This document shows, piece by piece, positions 1-8,603 of a DNA stretch of 64,000 nucleotides. Source of the stretch: Ignavibacteria bacterium. GTDB taxonomy: Bacteria > Bacteroidota > Ignavibacteria > Kapaibacteriales > UBA4661. The first letter of the stretch is position 1. Each line of letters begins with the position of its first letter. The stretch covers positions 62,001-126,000 of the forward strand of contig JAAFIV010000006.1 of NCBI GenBank assembly GCA_013298775.1. The letters are read 5' to 3'. A program made the position numbers and the translations under genes. The notes below the pieces were generated by a model. That model was not told where the DNA came from and made no database searches. It worked only from the letters and a program-made list of their open reading frames with translations.

Positions 1-1275
1 CCTTTTGGCGGAATGCAGCAAATGTACGAGGACGGACGCTTGGCACTGATTCAAGGCGTGGGCTACGAAAACCCGAATTTATCCCATTTCCGCTCGACTG
101 ATATTTGGCTCTCTGGCATCAATTCTTCGCTTCCGACGACACAATTTACCGACGGCTGGATGGGACGCTCGATTGCACGGTTGCATGCTCCACAAGGCTC
201 GCAAATCCCTGATTATCCGCTCTCGGTGCAGATTGGCGGAACGCTTTCCATGCTACTGAAAGACGACCGACGCGGCGATATGGGCATCGCACTCGCCGAC
301 CCCGAACAATTTTTCCGTTTGGGGCAAGGCTTGTCGCCCGACGACGAGGCTCTCACCGACGCTTCCACCTTTGCGAGCGAATACAACTACGTCCGCACGA
401 TTGCTCAGAAGTCCGATGCGTACTCGCAGCTTGTCAAACAAGCCTTCGACAAAGGACGCAATACGCTGGACTACGCAGCAGGCTTTGCGCAGCAACTCCG
501 CATGGTTGCTCGCCTCATCTCTGGCGGTTTGCGCTCGAAAGTGTATCTCGTGTATTTGGGCGGCTTCGACACGCACGTTTTACAGCAACAGCCCGATGGA
601 AGCGGCGTACATCCTGCGTTGTTACGTGCTTTAGCAACAGGAATCGCGCAATTTCAAACCGATGCTCTCCAGCAAGGTTTTGCCGACCGCGTCATCGGCA
701 TGACGCTGTCCGAATTTGGCAGAAGACCGCAGGAAAACGGCTCGCTTGGCACCGACCACGGCGCGGCATCGGTGCAATTTGTTTTTGGCACAAATGTAAA
801 CGGCAATACCTTTGGCAATGTGCCAGACTTGCAAAATCTCACCCGCAACGGCGACCAGCAATATCAATACGACTATCGCCGCATCTACACCAACGTCCTG
901 CAAGCCTGGTTTGGTGCGACGGAAGCAGACACGACCGCGATTCTGGGCGAGCGTCTTGCGCCGCTTGGTGTGGTAAAATCGCGCACAACCAGCGTCCAAT
1001 CCGACCTCGCTTTCCTCAGCAACACGGAAGCATTTTCGATATATCCTAATCCTTCGACGGGCGCATCAACACTGCGTTTCACGCTGCGCAAAGCGGCTGA
1101 AGCAGACATTACGCTTTTCAGCACCGTAGGGCGCGTGGTGCAGAATGTGTGGAGCGGGCAGTTACAAGCAGGTGAGCATGCTCTTCCTGTGAATATCGCA
1201 CAAACAGGCGTTTTCCTGTGTACCGTGCGCATAAATGGCAAAAGCTATACACTGCCATTAACCGTTGTGCGATGA
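1..1275 (+). CDS. DUF1501 family secreted protein with T9SS sorting domain (5' end missing)
   Basis: The reading frame is open from the first base of the window, so the N-terminus (expected Tat-type signal and the first part of the domain) lies upstream. The visible part starts inside the DUF1501 domain (VQGVGYxNPNxSHFRSxDIW-like segment near residues 18-38) and keeps the conserved SEFGRRPQENGSLGTDHGAA stretch near residues 237-256. DUF1501 proteins are secreted, sulfatase-like-fold proteins of unknown reaction. The last 80 residues begin with YPNPS and form a Por/T9SS type A sorting domain, so the protein should be exported through the outer membrane and anchored or released there. It ends in TGA. 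Family assignment is strong; function is unknown. Confidence 0.9.
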   Translation, partial: PFGGMQQMYEDGRLALIQGVGYENPNLSHFRSTDIWLSGINSSLPTTQFTDGWMGRSIARLHAPQGSQIPDYPLSVQIGGTLSMLLKDDRRGDMGIALADPEQFFRLGQGLSPDDEALTDASTFASEYNYVRTIAQKSDAYSQLVKQAFDKGRNTLDYAAGFAQQLRMVARLISGGLRSKVYLVYLGGFDTHVLQQQPDGSGVHPALLRALATGIAQFQTDALQQGFADRVIGMTLSEFGRRPQENGSLGTDHGAASVQFVFGTNVNGNTFGNVPDLQNLTRNGDQQYQYDYRRIYTNVLQAWFGATEADTTAILGERLAPLGVVKSRTTSVQSDLAFLSNTEAFSIYPNPSTGASTLRFTLRKAAEADITLFSTVGRVVQNVWSGQLQAGEHALPVNIAQTGVFLCTVRINGKSYTLPLTVVR

Positions 1276-1485
1276 GAGATTGCAGAAAAAATCACTGACC
1301 TTGAAGAGATAAACGCTCAAGCATCAGACTATACCTTGCTTGTAGCAGATACGTCTTCAAAATGCGAAATCTAAAAAAACAACCTCAAGGCTTGATGGAA
1401 ACTTGTGTATAGGCATGTTAAAAAGGATTGCCATACTCATCTGCACTTCCTTTTGCTTTGATAAAGCGTTCCTAAAGACGTTCCT

Positions 1486-2319
1486 ATGCGCACCGATACT
1501 ATTTTGCATCAAATTTTTGTTCAATTGCCATCGCTCTTGTTCGTGCTTATCGGACGCGATGCAAAGGAAAGTGCAGACTACGAGTTTTCCTCGCCAGAAG
1601 TGAAAGAAACTGCATTTCGGCTGGATGGCGTATTTATTCCTAAAGCTCCGCAAGGAACGCTTTTTTTCGTTGAATTGCAGTTCCAGCACGACCCACGCTT
1701 CTATTCACGCCTCTTTGCAGAAATCTTCGTATATTTACGCCGTAATGCAAGCGATTACGATTGGCAAGCGGTGGTTGTCTTTGCGGAGAAACAGCTTGAT
1801 ACAGGTATTCCGCAGCAATATCGCGCTTTGGAAGGGCAGGTGCATCGTGTATATTTGGATAATTTGTCCGAAGAACAAAAGCATCAGCATCCGATTGATA
1901 TTGTGGAATTACTTGTCTTGCCAGAAAACACTGAACTAGTGGCAGGAAAGGCGCGAGCAGCATTGGCAAGGTCTGCGCAGGTACAAGACACATATAAACA
2001 GGATGAAATCTTCAAATTGGTTACGCAAATTTTAACACAAAAATTTTCCACTCTCAGCTACGAGGAGGCGCAAATGCTTCTAAATTTGAATCTTCCGGCA
2101 TTTGAAGAAACGCAATTTTACAAAGATATTATGCAGCGCGGTTTCAACCAGGGGCTGCAACAAGGCATGCAACTTGGTGTTCAGCGTGAAAAAAAAGAAA
2201 GCACTCTTTTTACTGCAGAACGCTTGCTTCGTGAGGGATGCTCCGATGATATGATTTATCGCGTTACGGAAATTTTGCCCGAAGAATTAGCCGAACTCAA
2301 GAAAAAAATTCTCTTGTAA
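1486..2319 (+). CDS. Rpn-family / DUF2887 PD-(D/E)XK nuclease-like protein
   Basis: This 277-residue protein matches the Rpn (recombination-promoting nuclease, formerly putative transposase) group with a DUF2887-type core. A PD-(D/E)XK-like site is visible: D47 in LDGVF followed by E63-x-Q65 in VELQ. The core is followed by a charged helical tail with a GLQQGMQLGVQ run near residues 220-230, as is common in this group. Family members are RecA-independent DNA nucleases that are abundant and variable in cyanobacteria and some Bacteroidota. The ATG at 1486 has no evident ribosome binding site, which is usual in this window. The next gene starts 22 bases after the stop. Cellular role not determined. 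Confidence 0.8.
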   Translation: MRTDTILHQIFVQLPSLLFVLIGRDAKESADYEFSSPEVKETAFRLDGVFIPKAPQGTLFFVELQFQHDPRFYSRLFAEIFVYLRRNASDYDWQAVVVFAEKQLDTGIPQQYRALEGQVHRVYLDNLSEEQKHQHPIDIVELLVLPENTELVAGKARAALARSAQVQDTYKQDEIFKLVTQILTQKFSTLSYEEAQMLLNLNLPAFEETQFYKDIMQRGFNQGLQQGMQLGVQREKKESTLFTAERLLREGCSDDMIYRVTEILPEELAELKKKILL

Positions 2320-2341
2320 TTTGCCCTCTTTTTACGCCGCT

Positions 2342-3232
2342 ATGACTAATGGAACACTGATAGATTCTCGTCCCGTCGCGATTCCCGATAATATCCTTTC
2401 CATGTCGCGGCGGTCAATGACGAGCGACGATTTTGCTTCCTTTTCTGCCATACAACTGCACGAACTCACGTATTGGAGTGAAGGACTGCGTATTAAGGCA
2501 TATTTGGGATTGCCGCAAGCAACGGCGGCAAAAATGCCGGCACTCGTCTTCAATGCTGGTGGAACGGGCGAAAAAGGCGCACTCTCTAGCATGACCGCAG
2601 CTGCAACCGTTGGCTTGTACGCAAGCTGGGGGTATGTGGTCATTGCGAGCCAATATCGCGGACGCGGCGGCTCGGAAGGCACGGAAGAATGGGGCGCAGG
2701 CGATGTGGAGGACGCTCTGAACGCACTCACATTGCTACAAGGCTTGGAGTATGTTGATACCGAGCGCATTGGCATTATCGGCGGTTCGCGTGGAGGCATG
2801 ATGGCATTGCAAATGCTGGCTCGCACCAATGCCTTCAAAGCAGCCATTACCTTTGGCGCACCCACGTATTTTGTGGGCTTGCCGAAAGACGCATACATTA
2901 TGAGCCTCGCCGAGAAATTCTTGCCAGAGCCATTTTCAGAAGAGGAATTACGCAAACGCTCGGTGGCATTTTTTACGGAAAAATTCTGTAAAACAACACC
3001 ACTCCTTGTTCTGCACGGAAGCGGCGACCGTCGCGTGGAGGCAGACCACGCCTACCGTTTGGGCGAAGGGCTACAAAAATCCTTGCATCCGTACAAGCTC
3101 ATTATCTACGACAACGCCGACCACGTTCTTGCTGGACGACGCGAAGAAAGCAATGCCGACATGCGTGCGTGGACAAACCTGTACGTGCGTGACCGTGCGC
3201 CCTTGCCGCGTGTGGGTCCGCACGGAGCGTGA
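2342..3232 (+). CDS. Alpha/beta hydrolase, S9 peptidase-like
   Basis: A 296-residue cytoplasmic protein with a prolyl-oligopeptidase/dienelactone-hydrolase-like fold. The nucleophile elbow GGSRGG places the catalytic serine at about S149; an oxyanion-side segment with YRGRGGSEG precedes it; the acid is expected in LHGSGDRR and the histidine in YDNADHV near the C-terminus. I chose ATG 2342 rather than a TTG 21 bases upstream because the latter follows the preceding stop by one base and adds no conserved residues. It may be co-transcribed with the upstream nuclease gene. The substrate cannot be read from sequence; peptidase or esterase are equally possible. Confidence 0.8.
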   Translation: MTNGTLIDSRPVAIPDNILSMSRRSMTSDDFASFSAIQLHELTYWSEGLRIKAYLGLPQATAAKMPALVFNAGGTGEKGALSSMTAAATVGLYASWGYVVIASQYRGRGGSEGTEEWGAGDVEDALNALTLLQGLEYVDTERIGIIGGSRGGMMALQMLARTNAFKAAITFGAPTYFVGLPKDAYIMSLAEKFLPEPFSEEELRKRSVAFFTEKFCKTTPLLVLHGSGDRRVEADHAYRLGEGLQKSLHPYKLIIYDNADHVLAGRREESNADMRAWTNLYVRDRAPLPRVGPHGA

Positions 3233-3339
3233 GAGGAAAGTAGGAAGGATGAAGGATGAAATCTGAAGTATGAGGCGTGAAAGCCGCATGGGTACATGCT
3301 TTGAGCGGCAAACGCACTCCCGCATTTACTGGGATTTTT

Positions 3340-3488
3340 CTCTGTACACGACATTTTTTTTCATAGTGGCACAGACATTCTTGTCTGTGAGTATTGGTGC
3401 GAGGTTCGGGCTACAAACACAGACAAGAATGTCTGTGCCACTGAATCCCGATTCTACCAGCTTCTCAGAGGTTTTGTCGTGTACAAAG
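3340..3488. repeat. MITE family 1, copy A
   Basis: A 149-bp non-coding element. Ends are CTCTGTACACGACA (left) and the reverse complement of CTTTGTACACGAC (right). The inner arms TGGCACAGACATTCTTGTCTG and its inverse form a long hairpin. The flanks gggattttt and ggaatttta look like a 9-bp target duplication that has diverged (7 of 9 identical). The element ends 7 bp from the stop codon of the minus-strand S41 peptidase gene, so its hairpin may also serve as a transcription end. Confidence 0.8.
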
Positions 3489-3494
3489 GGAATT

Positions 3495-5300
3495 TTAATT
3501 TTTCACAAGACGATGAAGTTCGCGTTTATCCTGCGTTTGGATTGTTACCACGTACACCCCGCGAGCAAGATTTGGTGCGCGTAGCACAATGATATGCTCT
3601 CCTTTGGATAAAGTCTCATTAAACGAAGTAAGCTCCTGTCCCAGTACAGATGACAACCGTATTTGTACAGCTTCGCTTTCACGGGCAATGCTAAAGCGTA
3701 CCGATACTTCTTCCACAAATGGATTCGGATACACACGCGATGAAATCACGCTTGCAAGTGCATTCTTATTTTTTGTGCCAATCCATCGCAGTGCCGCTTC
3801 CACAACATCATCGTTCCCCATCACAACATTTTTCTGCGTGAGCCACACTTCCTCATCAATGGGATAATTCCTGCCTCCGAGCCAGTTTCCCGTGCGTACA
3901 TCGTAGAAATTGACATTCGGCATGGTAAAGTTGATATTCACCGTGTCGCGGCTAATCCGCCATGGCAAACGCGACCCAAACGCGCCGTTGGAAGGCTTGC
4001 CGAAAATACGTACTTGCGGATGATAGCGCATTGCATGAACAAATAAATCTCCCGCACTGACCGAACCTGGTCCCGAAAGCACCGCAATAGGCTTATCATA
4101 CAATTTTGGTTGATAGCGATACCACGTCAAAGAACGTTCTGGAGACGTTGTGAGGGATTGTTCGTAGATGGGTTCAGCACTGGGTAGGCGCAACATTGCC
4201 GTTCGGTCATTTGGTTTAGCAGTATCGCGAAAGGCAACCGAAAGCCAGCGTACGGATTGATTATACAACTGCGACCAACCAGGACTAAAGGCAAAAATTC
4301 CGCCACCGTCATTGCGGCGAAGGTCGAGAATAAGCGCGTCGGAGGGATTGTCTTGTGTTAATTCTTTCACAGCATTGTAGAACTGCCGCCCTAAGCTGTC
4401 CGTGCAACGATGCGCATAGATGTAGCCGATATTTGTTCCCGCAACCTTACCCCAAATCGCCTCATTACGCTGCTGATAAAAACTCGTCCACGACATTCTT
4501 GGAACGCCCGCAACCGGTAATCCATCGCGGCAGAAGGTTTGCCGCCCGTACCAGCCCACCATCAAGGATGTGGAAAGTGTTGTCATCATGCGCCCGTCTG
4601 CCCGAAGAATCTGGATATTATCAAACAAGTGCCAATTTGAGAGAACCGATGCCAAAAGGATATTGCGCTGATGCTCGGCAGTAGAGCCAGCCGAACTAAG
4701 AATCGGCAAATCAGAATTGAGCAGTATCGGAATATACTCGCGCCAAGGTCTGCCATTGTACCCCAAAATAATATCACCTGTCCGCAGTTTAAGCGGATTT
4801 GTGCTATCTGCTTCATAGACCATTGCCGAGCCATCAGGAAGCGTCGTGAGGCATATTCCCAACGTTTCCGATGGGCTGACAACAAATATTGGTACACGAT
4901 TCAGATAGATACTCCCAACATTCGCATTATTGATAAACAATCGGTCGGTAAAGCCAACATGAATATCATTCAAATGATAGACGAGGCGCGACATATACGC
5001 CATAAATCTGCCTTGGCTCACACCTCGCGCAATCTCAGGACGGAAGCGGTCGCGCAGGGAATCCCAGTTTATGGGCGGCTTCGTTGTAAAGTAGGGAAAA
5101 GAGCGGTTGGCAATATTCCAGACGCTATCAAACAGAGCAAGTTTTTCGGCAGTTGGTCGCCCTTCGCCCCAGGTTTTATCAACTGATTCCGTCCAGAGGG
5201 AAGGATTATACACTTGTTGGGCAGTGGCTTGACCACGAACACTGAAGCACACAAGAATACAGGTGCAAACAGAAGCAAGAAAACGTAGAGAACGATTCAT
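3495..5300 (-). CDS. Secreted S41-family peptidase with T9SS sorting domain
   Basis: A 601-residue protein with an N-terminal signal peptide (about residues 1-27), an S41 (tail-specific protease/IRBP-like) catalytic domain and a C-terminal T9SS sorting domain beginning at VYPNPF. The catalytic core shows the LILDLRRNDGGG strand and the serine in LSGPGSVSAGDLF. The lysine found in CtpA-type enzymes (SFGKG) is not present at the matching place (GKPSNGAFGS), which suggests the tricorn/IRBP-like subgroup of S41, where the active site differs. Expected location is outside the cell or on the outer membrane through T9SS. ATG 5300 is followed directly by the signal peptide. The 3' end is bordered by a MITE. 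Confidence 0.88.
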   Translation of the reverse strand: MNRSLRFLASVCTCILVCFSVRGQATAQQVYNPSLWTESVDKTWGEGRPTAEKLALFDSVWNIANRSFPYFTTKPPINWDSLRDRFRPEIARGVSQGRFMAYMSRLVYHLNDIHVGFTDRLFINNANVGSIYLNRVPIFVVSPSETLGICLTTLPDGSAMVYEADSTNPLKLRTGDIILGYNGRPWREYIPILLNSDLPILSSAGSTAEHQRNILLASVLSNWHLFDNIQILRADGRMMTTLSTSLMVGWYGRQTFCRDGLPVAGVPRMSWTSFYQQRNEAIWGKVAGTNIGYIYAHRCTDSLGRQFYNAVKELTQDNPSDALILDLRRNDGGGIFAFSPGWSQLYNQSVRWLSVAFRDTAKPNDRTAMLRLPSAEPIYEQSLTTSPERSLTWYRYQPKLYDKPIAVLSGPGSVSAGDLFVHAMRYHPQVRIFGKPSNGAFGSRLPWRISRDTVNINFTMPNVNFYDVRTGNWLGGRNYPIDEEVWLTQKNVVMGNDDVVEAALRWIGTKNKNALASVISSRVYPNPFVEEVSVRFSIARESEAVQIRLSSVLGQELTSFNETLSKGEHIIVLRAPNLARGVYVVTIQTQDKRELHRLVKN

Positions 5301-5340
5301 AAATGCACAATAAAAAAGTGAAAAATACTATTGCAAGACC

Positions 5341-5497
5341 ATGATTCTTGAATTATGCAACGATTACTTGGAACGCGGATGAAGCCCAGACTATCAGGAT
5401 GTTGAGGACTTTTTCCCATCCTCAACATCTTCTGAAGTCCTCAAATCCGCGTTCTTTGTTCGCATTTTTCATTATTGCTACTTCATTCAAGAATGAT
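5341..5497 (-). repeat. Repeat family 4, copy A (157 bp)
   Basis: Dispersed repeat in the gap between the S41 peptidase and the TPR gene, in the opposite orientation to the other copies. It is bounded by ATGATTCTTGAAT and ATTCAAGAATGAT, an inverted terminal pair. Inside are CGCGGATGAAGCCCAGACTA and a second inverted block GAAGTCCTCAAATCCGCG. Exactly 157 bp, the same length as the copy at 33144-33300. No target duplication is clear. Confidence 0.75.
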
Positions 5498-5591
5498 GTA
5501 CGAAGGACGTGTTTCCAAAGAAAACACTTACAGGAAGAGTGTTTTACGCAAGAAAAGTTACATGTGTTCAGGAAAAGTAATTGTTGTACAA

Positions 5592-7142
5592 CTACTTTCC
5601 AAGCCGCGCCATTTCACGTTGCGCCTGACGGCGAATCGTATCTTCATCGTCGTAATCTTTATAGGCAAGTGCGTATTCGAGGTTTTGCTTGGCTTCCGCT
5701 TTCTTTCCTGATTTTGCTTGCACCTGCGCTAAACGCAGATGAACACTAGGTGTAATCCATTTTTCTTCTTGGGGTTTTGCTTGAAGAGCTTGCAAGAAGC
5801 GTTGTTCGGCTTCGGCGAGTTTGCCCAATTCCACAAGCGCACGACCACAGAGATAGAGCGTTTGTCCACGCACGTCGTCGGTGAGTTGCTTTTTGAGTAA
5901 TTCATCGGTAAGGCGCACCGTTTCTGCGTATTCTGCTCCGCGAAACGATATCGAAACACGGCGCGATGCCGCCTGTTCGGGTGAAAGTGGCTTCTGCACA
6001 AGGTCGGCGGCGGCTTTGAAGGGTAAGGCTTTTTGGTAAAATTGCATTGCTTGTGCATGATTCCCGTCCATATCCTGCATCAAACCTTGCAAGTAGAGCG
6101 CATTACGCATATTGCTAGAATCGGCGGCAAGTGCGAGACATTTTTGTAAATACTGGCTTGATTCTGCAAACTTCAAGCGATACATCATGCACGCGCCCAA
6201 GAGCAGGTTTCCACGCGATTGTGCGACTTTATCGGGCATCTGCACAAGGGCTTGAAAATATGGAGCGGCTTCGTCAGGCTTGCGCAGCACATTCATCAAA
6301 ATCTGCCCCGAAACGAGCTTGTAAAAATAGTTTTGCGGGTATTGCGTGGAAAGATTTTTCAAATGATACAGCGCACGCGGCGCGGTTTCTTCCATTTCCT
6401 GATAAAACGTTGAAAGCCAATACTGCGCCTCAGCACGAGTATATACGCCATTCACCGCAGCATTTTCTAATTGTTTTAATCCTAAATTGCGGTCGGTAGT
6501 GAATCCAGCGAGCTTTATTGCGGGTTTGATAATAGCAGGAGCTTGGGCAACAAGGCAATTAAACAGCCCAAAACCCATTTGCGCATCAGCATTGTTCGGG
6601 TCGGCTTTTACGGCATCGTTCAAATAATCGTAGCCTTTTTTGCCATCCCAGAGCGATTGTGTGATAGTTTTCATGCGCTCTTCAGGATTAAAAAAGCGAC
6701 AAATACCACGATAGCCATACGAGCCACCCAAGTAAAATAAGGCTCTGGAATCGTTGGGTGTTGATTTTAAGATATTCTCACAGACCGAAATCGTATTCTG
6801 CTGCAATTGCATAAAGCGGTTGTAATCGCTCTTGTTTTGCTGCAAACGGTATTTGTAAAAGTAGGTCATACCTTTCACAAAATGCCCACGCGGGTCGGCT
6901 GGAGCCATTGTAATGACTTCATTGCAACGCTGTTCAGCTTCTTGATAGCGTAAATTATACAAACTATTGATTGCGTCCATCGTCGTTGTATGAACCTTGT
7001 TCCAATCAACGTTTGGCGGATTTGTTTGCGCCCGCACCGATGTGATAGCCACACCGAAAACCATACAGACAAATACCGTAAAAGCAAGAAATAATGAGGC
7101 ATTGAGAGTACGACGGCGAAGAAAGAGAGTGGTACGTTGCAT
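5592..7142 (-). CDS. Secreted TPR-repeat protein
   Basis: A 516-residue protein with an N-terminal hydrophobic signal segment (residues about 15-37, ending near VRAQ) and then tetratricopeptide-like helical pairs through to the end, for example AEQRCNEVITMAPADPRGHF near residues 70-90 and AEAEQRFLQALQAKPQEE near residue 455. Tandem TPRs build protein-binding scaffolds; the signal peptide places it in the periplasm or outer membrane. ATG 7142 was chosen over a TTG 12 bases upstream because it directly precedes the basic MQRTTLFLRRR stretch typical of a signal peptide. No catalytic domain is visible. Partner unknown. Confidence 0.8.
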   Translation of the reverse strand: MQRTTLFLRRRTLNASLFLAFTVFVCMVFGVAITSVRAQTNPPNVDWNKVHTTTMDAINSLYNLRYQEAEQRCNEVITMAPADPRGHFVKGMTYFYKYRLQQNKSDYNRFMQLQQNTISVCENILKSTPNDSRALFYLGGSYGYRGICRFFNPEERMKTITQSLWDGKKGYDYLNDAVKADPNNADAQMGFGLFNCLVAQAPAIIKPAIKLAGFTTDRNLGLKQLENAAVNGVYTRAEAQYWLSTFYQEMEETAPRALYHLKNLSTQYPQNYFYKLVSGQILMNVLRKPDEAAPYFQALVQMPDKVAQSRGNLLLGACMMYRLKFAESSQYLQKCLALAADSSNMRNALYLQGLMQDMDGNHAQAMQFYQKALPFKAAADLVQKPLSPEQAASRRVSISFRGAEYAETVRLTDELLKKQLTDDVRGQTLYLCGRALVELGKLAEAEQRFLQALQAKPQEEKWITPSVHLRLAQVQAKSGKKAEAKQNLEYALAYKDYDDEDTIRRQAQREMARLGK

Positions 7143-7386
7143 AATACAAATCAAAGAAGGAAGTGTGAAGAATCAAGCAATTATCAGCACGTGCGCGGTG
7201 TGGATAGAGAAAAAACAGAACGAGTGAAATGGAAATCATTGTATCCATTTCACACCTCCGCACGAGGCTCGTTCTTGTAAAAGAGCCTTTATTCGGGAAA
7301 ACGTTACAAAGAATGGAGCAAGAGCATTTGAGAAGAAAATGTTTCTTCTACGAGAACTTCTACGAGAACTTCTCTGTAATCAGTTC
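7143..7386. other. Intergenic stretch upstream of the TPR gene
   Basis: I see no gene here. It contains the presumed promoter region of the TPR gene and, at about 7349-7372, a short direct repeat (CGAGAACTTCTA twice). It ends in the left 8-bp target duplication ATCAGTTC (7379-7386) of the adjacent MITE. Confidence 0.5.
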
Positions 7387-7530
7387 GTAACTGGTCAGGT
7401 GTCTTCTCGTCAGGCGGCTGTTATCACGAGAGCAGTAGCCGTCCGGCGGGTGTTGTGCAAGCGACGTACCCGCCGGATGGCAGCGTTTCTGCACTCCTCA
7501 GCCGCCCGACGGGATGACCTGACCGGTTAC
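7387..7530. mobile_element. MITE family 2, copy A, with 8-bp target duplication
   Basis: A 144-bp element with inverted ends GTAACTGGTCAGGT and, read inward from the right, GTAACCGGTCAGGT. It is flanked on both sides by ATCAGTTC (7379-7386 and 7531-7538), a perfect 8-bp direct duplication. The interior is itself palindromic: GGCGGCTG pairs with CAGCCGCC, and GTCCGGCGGGT with ACCCGCCGGAT. It encodes no protein. A second copy lies at 23268-23410 and a fragment at about 22134-22190. Confidence 0.88.
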
Positions 7531-7565
7531 ATCAGTTCTATACGAAGAAGCACAGCAATCTCTTG

Positions 7566-7595
7566 TCATAGCAATCATTGTCATAGCAATCATTG
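7566..7595. repeat. 15-bp tandem repeat
   Basis: Two tandem copies of CATAGCAATCATTGT, followed by a partial third unit that reaches the stop codon of the small minus-strand gene. Confidence 0.7.
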
Positions 7596-7838
7596 TCATG
7601 ACAACATGCTTTCGCGTTGCGCGGCTACGGAACTTGCTTCTTCGGCAGCCTCAAAGACGCGAGAAGCAGCTCGCCAATTCGCATAGTACGCAAGAAGTTG
7701 GCGCACGAGCTGGAGCGATTGGAGCATATTACCTGCAAATGAGGCATAGAGCGCGGTATGCGCGAGAGTGGTACGCAAGGAGTCGTTTGCTTGGCTTGCG
7801 GCGGAATTTGTCGTGGTGGTGGTCATATTCAAACTCAT
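7596..7838 (-). CDS. Small hypothetical protein
   Basis: A possible 80-residue protein starting MSLNMTTTTTNSAASQ and rich in Ala, Leu and Ser, predicted to be helical (SFAGNMLQSLQLVRQLLAYY then EAAEEASSVAAQRES). No domain is recognised. Upstream in-frame ATGs exist (up to 7949), but that extension is AT-rich and unlike coding sequence, so I start at 7838; M42 (7826) is also possible. Its base composition fits coding sequence in this window, but there is no other support. Its 3' end lies in a tandem repeat. Confidence 0.4.
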   Translation of the reverse strand: MSLNMTTTTTNSAASQANDSLRTTLAHTALYASFAGNMLQSLQLVRQLLAYYANWRAASRVFEAAEEASSVAAQRESMLS

Positions 7839-8126
7839 TTCAAAAAAATCGTAGAACAGCACTAAAAATATCTTCTCATTTTCAAACCGAACTTTTTTCC
7901 TACGAATCATGTATCTTAGACGTTGTATCTTAGATTTCATATCGTACATTTCAGTATCTTACGCTTTGTCTCTTGTGTTTCGCGCGGTATTTTTACATGT
8001 CTTGTGGTAATGCAATGCAAGTCGAAAACAGACAATAGAACAAGATAAAATACAAACAATTCCGCGAACATCAAAATTCAAGCGAGAAATTTTATTTCCC
8101 CAAACCCCGCATTATTCCTTTTGTCT

Positions 8127-8444
8127 ATGGCAGCAGTGTATTTTGTGTATATCACCGCATCTTCAAAACAAGAAGCGGAAACAATTGGCAGAACGCTTGT
8201 CGAGGAGCGGCTTGCAGCGTGTGTGAACATTCTTGATGGGATGAAATCCATGTATTGGTGGGAAGGCGAGCTACAAAGCTCCGACGAAGCGGTTCTCATT
8301 GCAAAAACCAATAAAGAACGGCTTTCCGCCTTGACCGAACGCGCTGCCGAACTCCACAGCTACGACTATCCGTGCATTGTCGCGCTCCCCATTGAACACG
8401 GTTACGACCCATTTTTAGTGTGGATTCACAATTCTGTGCGGTAA
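8127..8444 (+). CDS. cutA: CutA-like divalent-cation tolerance protein
   Basis: A 105-residue protein of the usual CutA1 length. Conserved family features are present: the N-terminal VYFVYITASSKQEAETIGR strand-helix, the segment AACVNI, the central MYWWEGE motif, and the late HSYDYPCIVALPI stretch. CutA proteins are small trimers with a ferredoxin-like fold, linked to divalent metal tolerance in E. coli, although their exact role is unsettled. ATG 8127 is preferred over a TTG at 8121. The gene stands alone ahead of the large vWA protein gene. Confidence 0.93.
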   Translation: MAAVYFVYITASSKQEAETIGRTLVEERLAACVNILDGMKSMYWWEGELQSSDEAVLIAKTNKERLSALTERAAELHSYDYPCIVALPIEHGYDPFLVWIHNSVR

Positions 8445-8603
8445 GTTGGGAGCATTTTTTTGATGCAATTCCCCCGCTCCGAGCAGAAATGTTCACCATT
8501 TTTCCTGATTTTTTTCTTACTTTTCGTTCCTCAAGCAGATAGAAACGCCAATAGCCTTTACTTGTTTCTCTACGAACATTTTCCCTTCACGAACTCTGGT
8601 TCT

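Noticed and set aside
3340-3488. The TGTCTGTGCCA palindrome considered as a protein-binding operator
   Set aside because: It is present in many unrelated gaps together with defined ends and target duplications, which fits a mobile element better than a regulon site.
7387-7530. GC-rich palindromes considered as a CRISPR repeat or integron site
   Set aside because: Single units far apart, no spacers, no Cas or integrase genes; inverted ends and an 8-bp duplication indicate a MITE.
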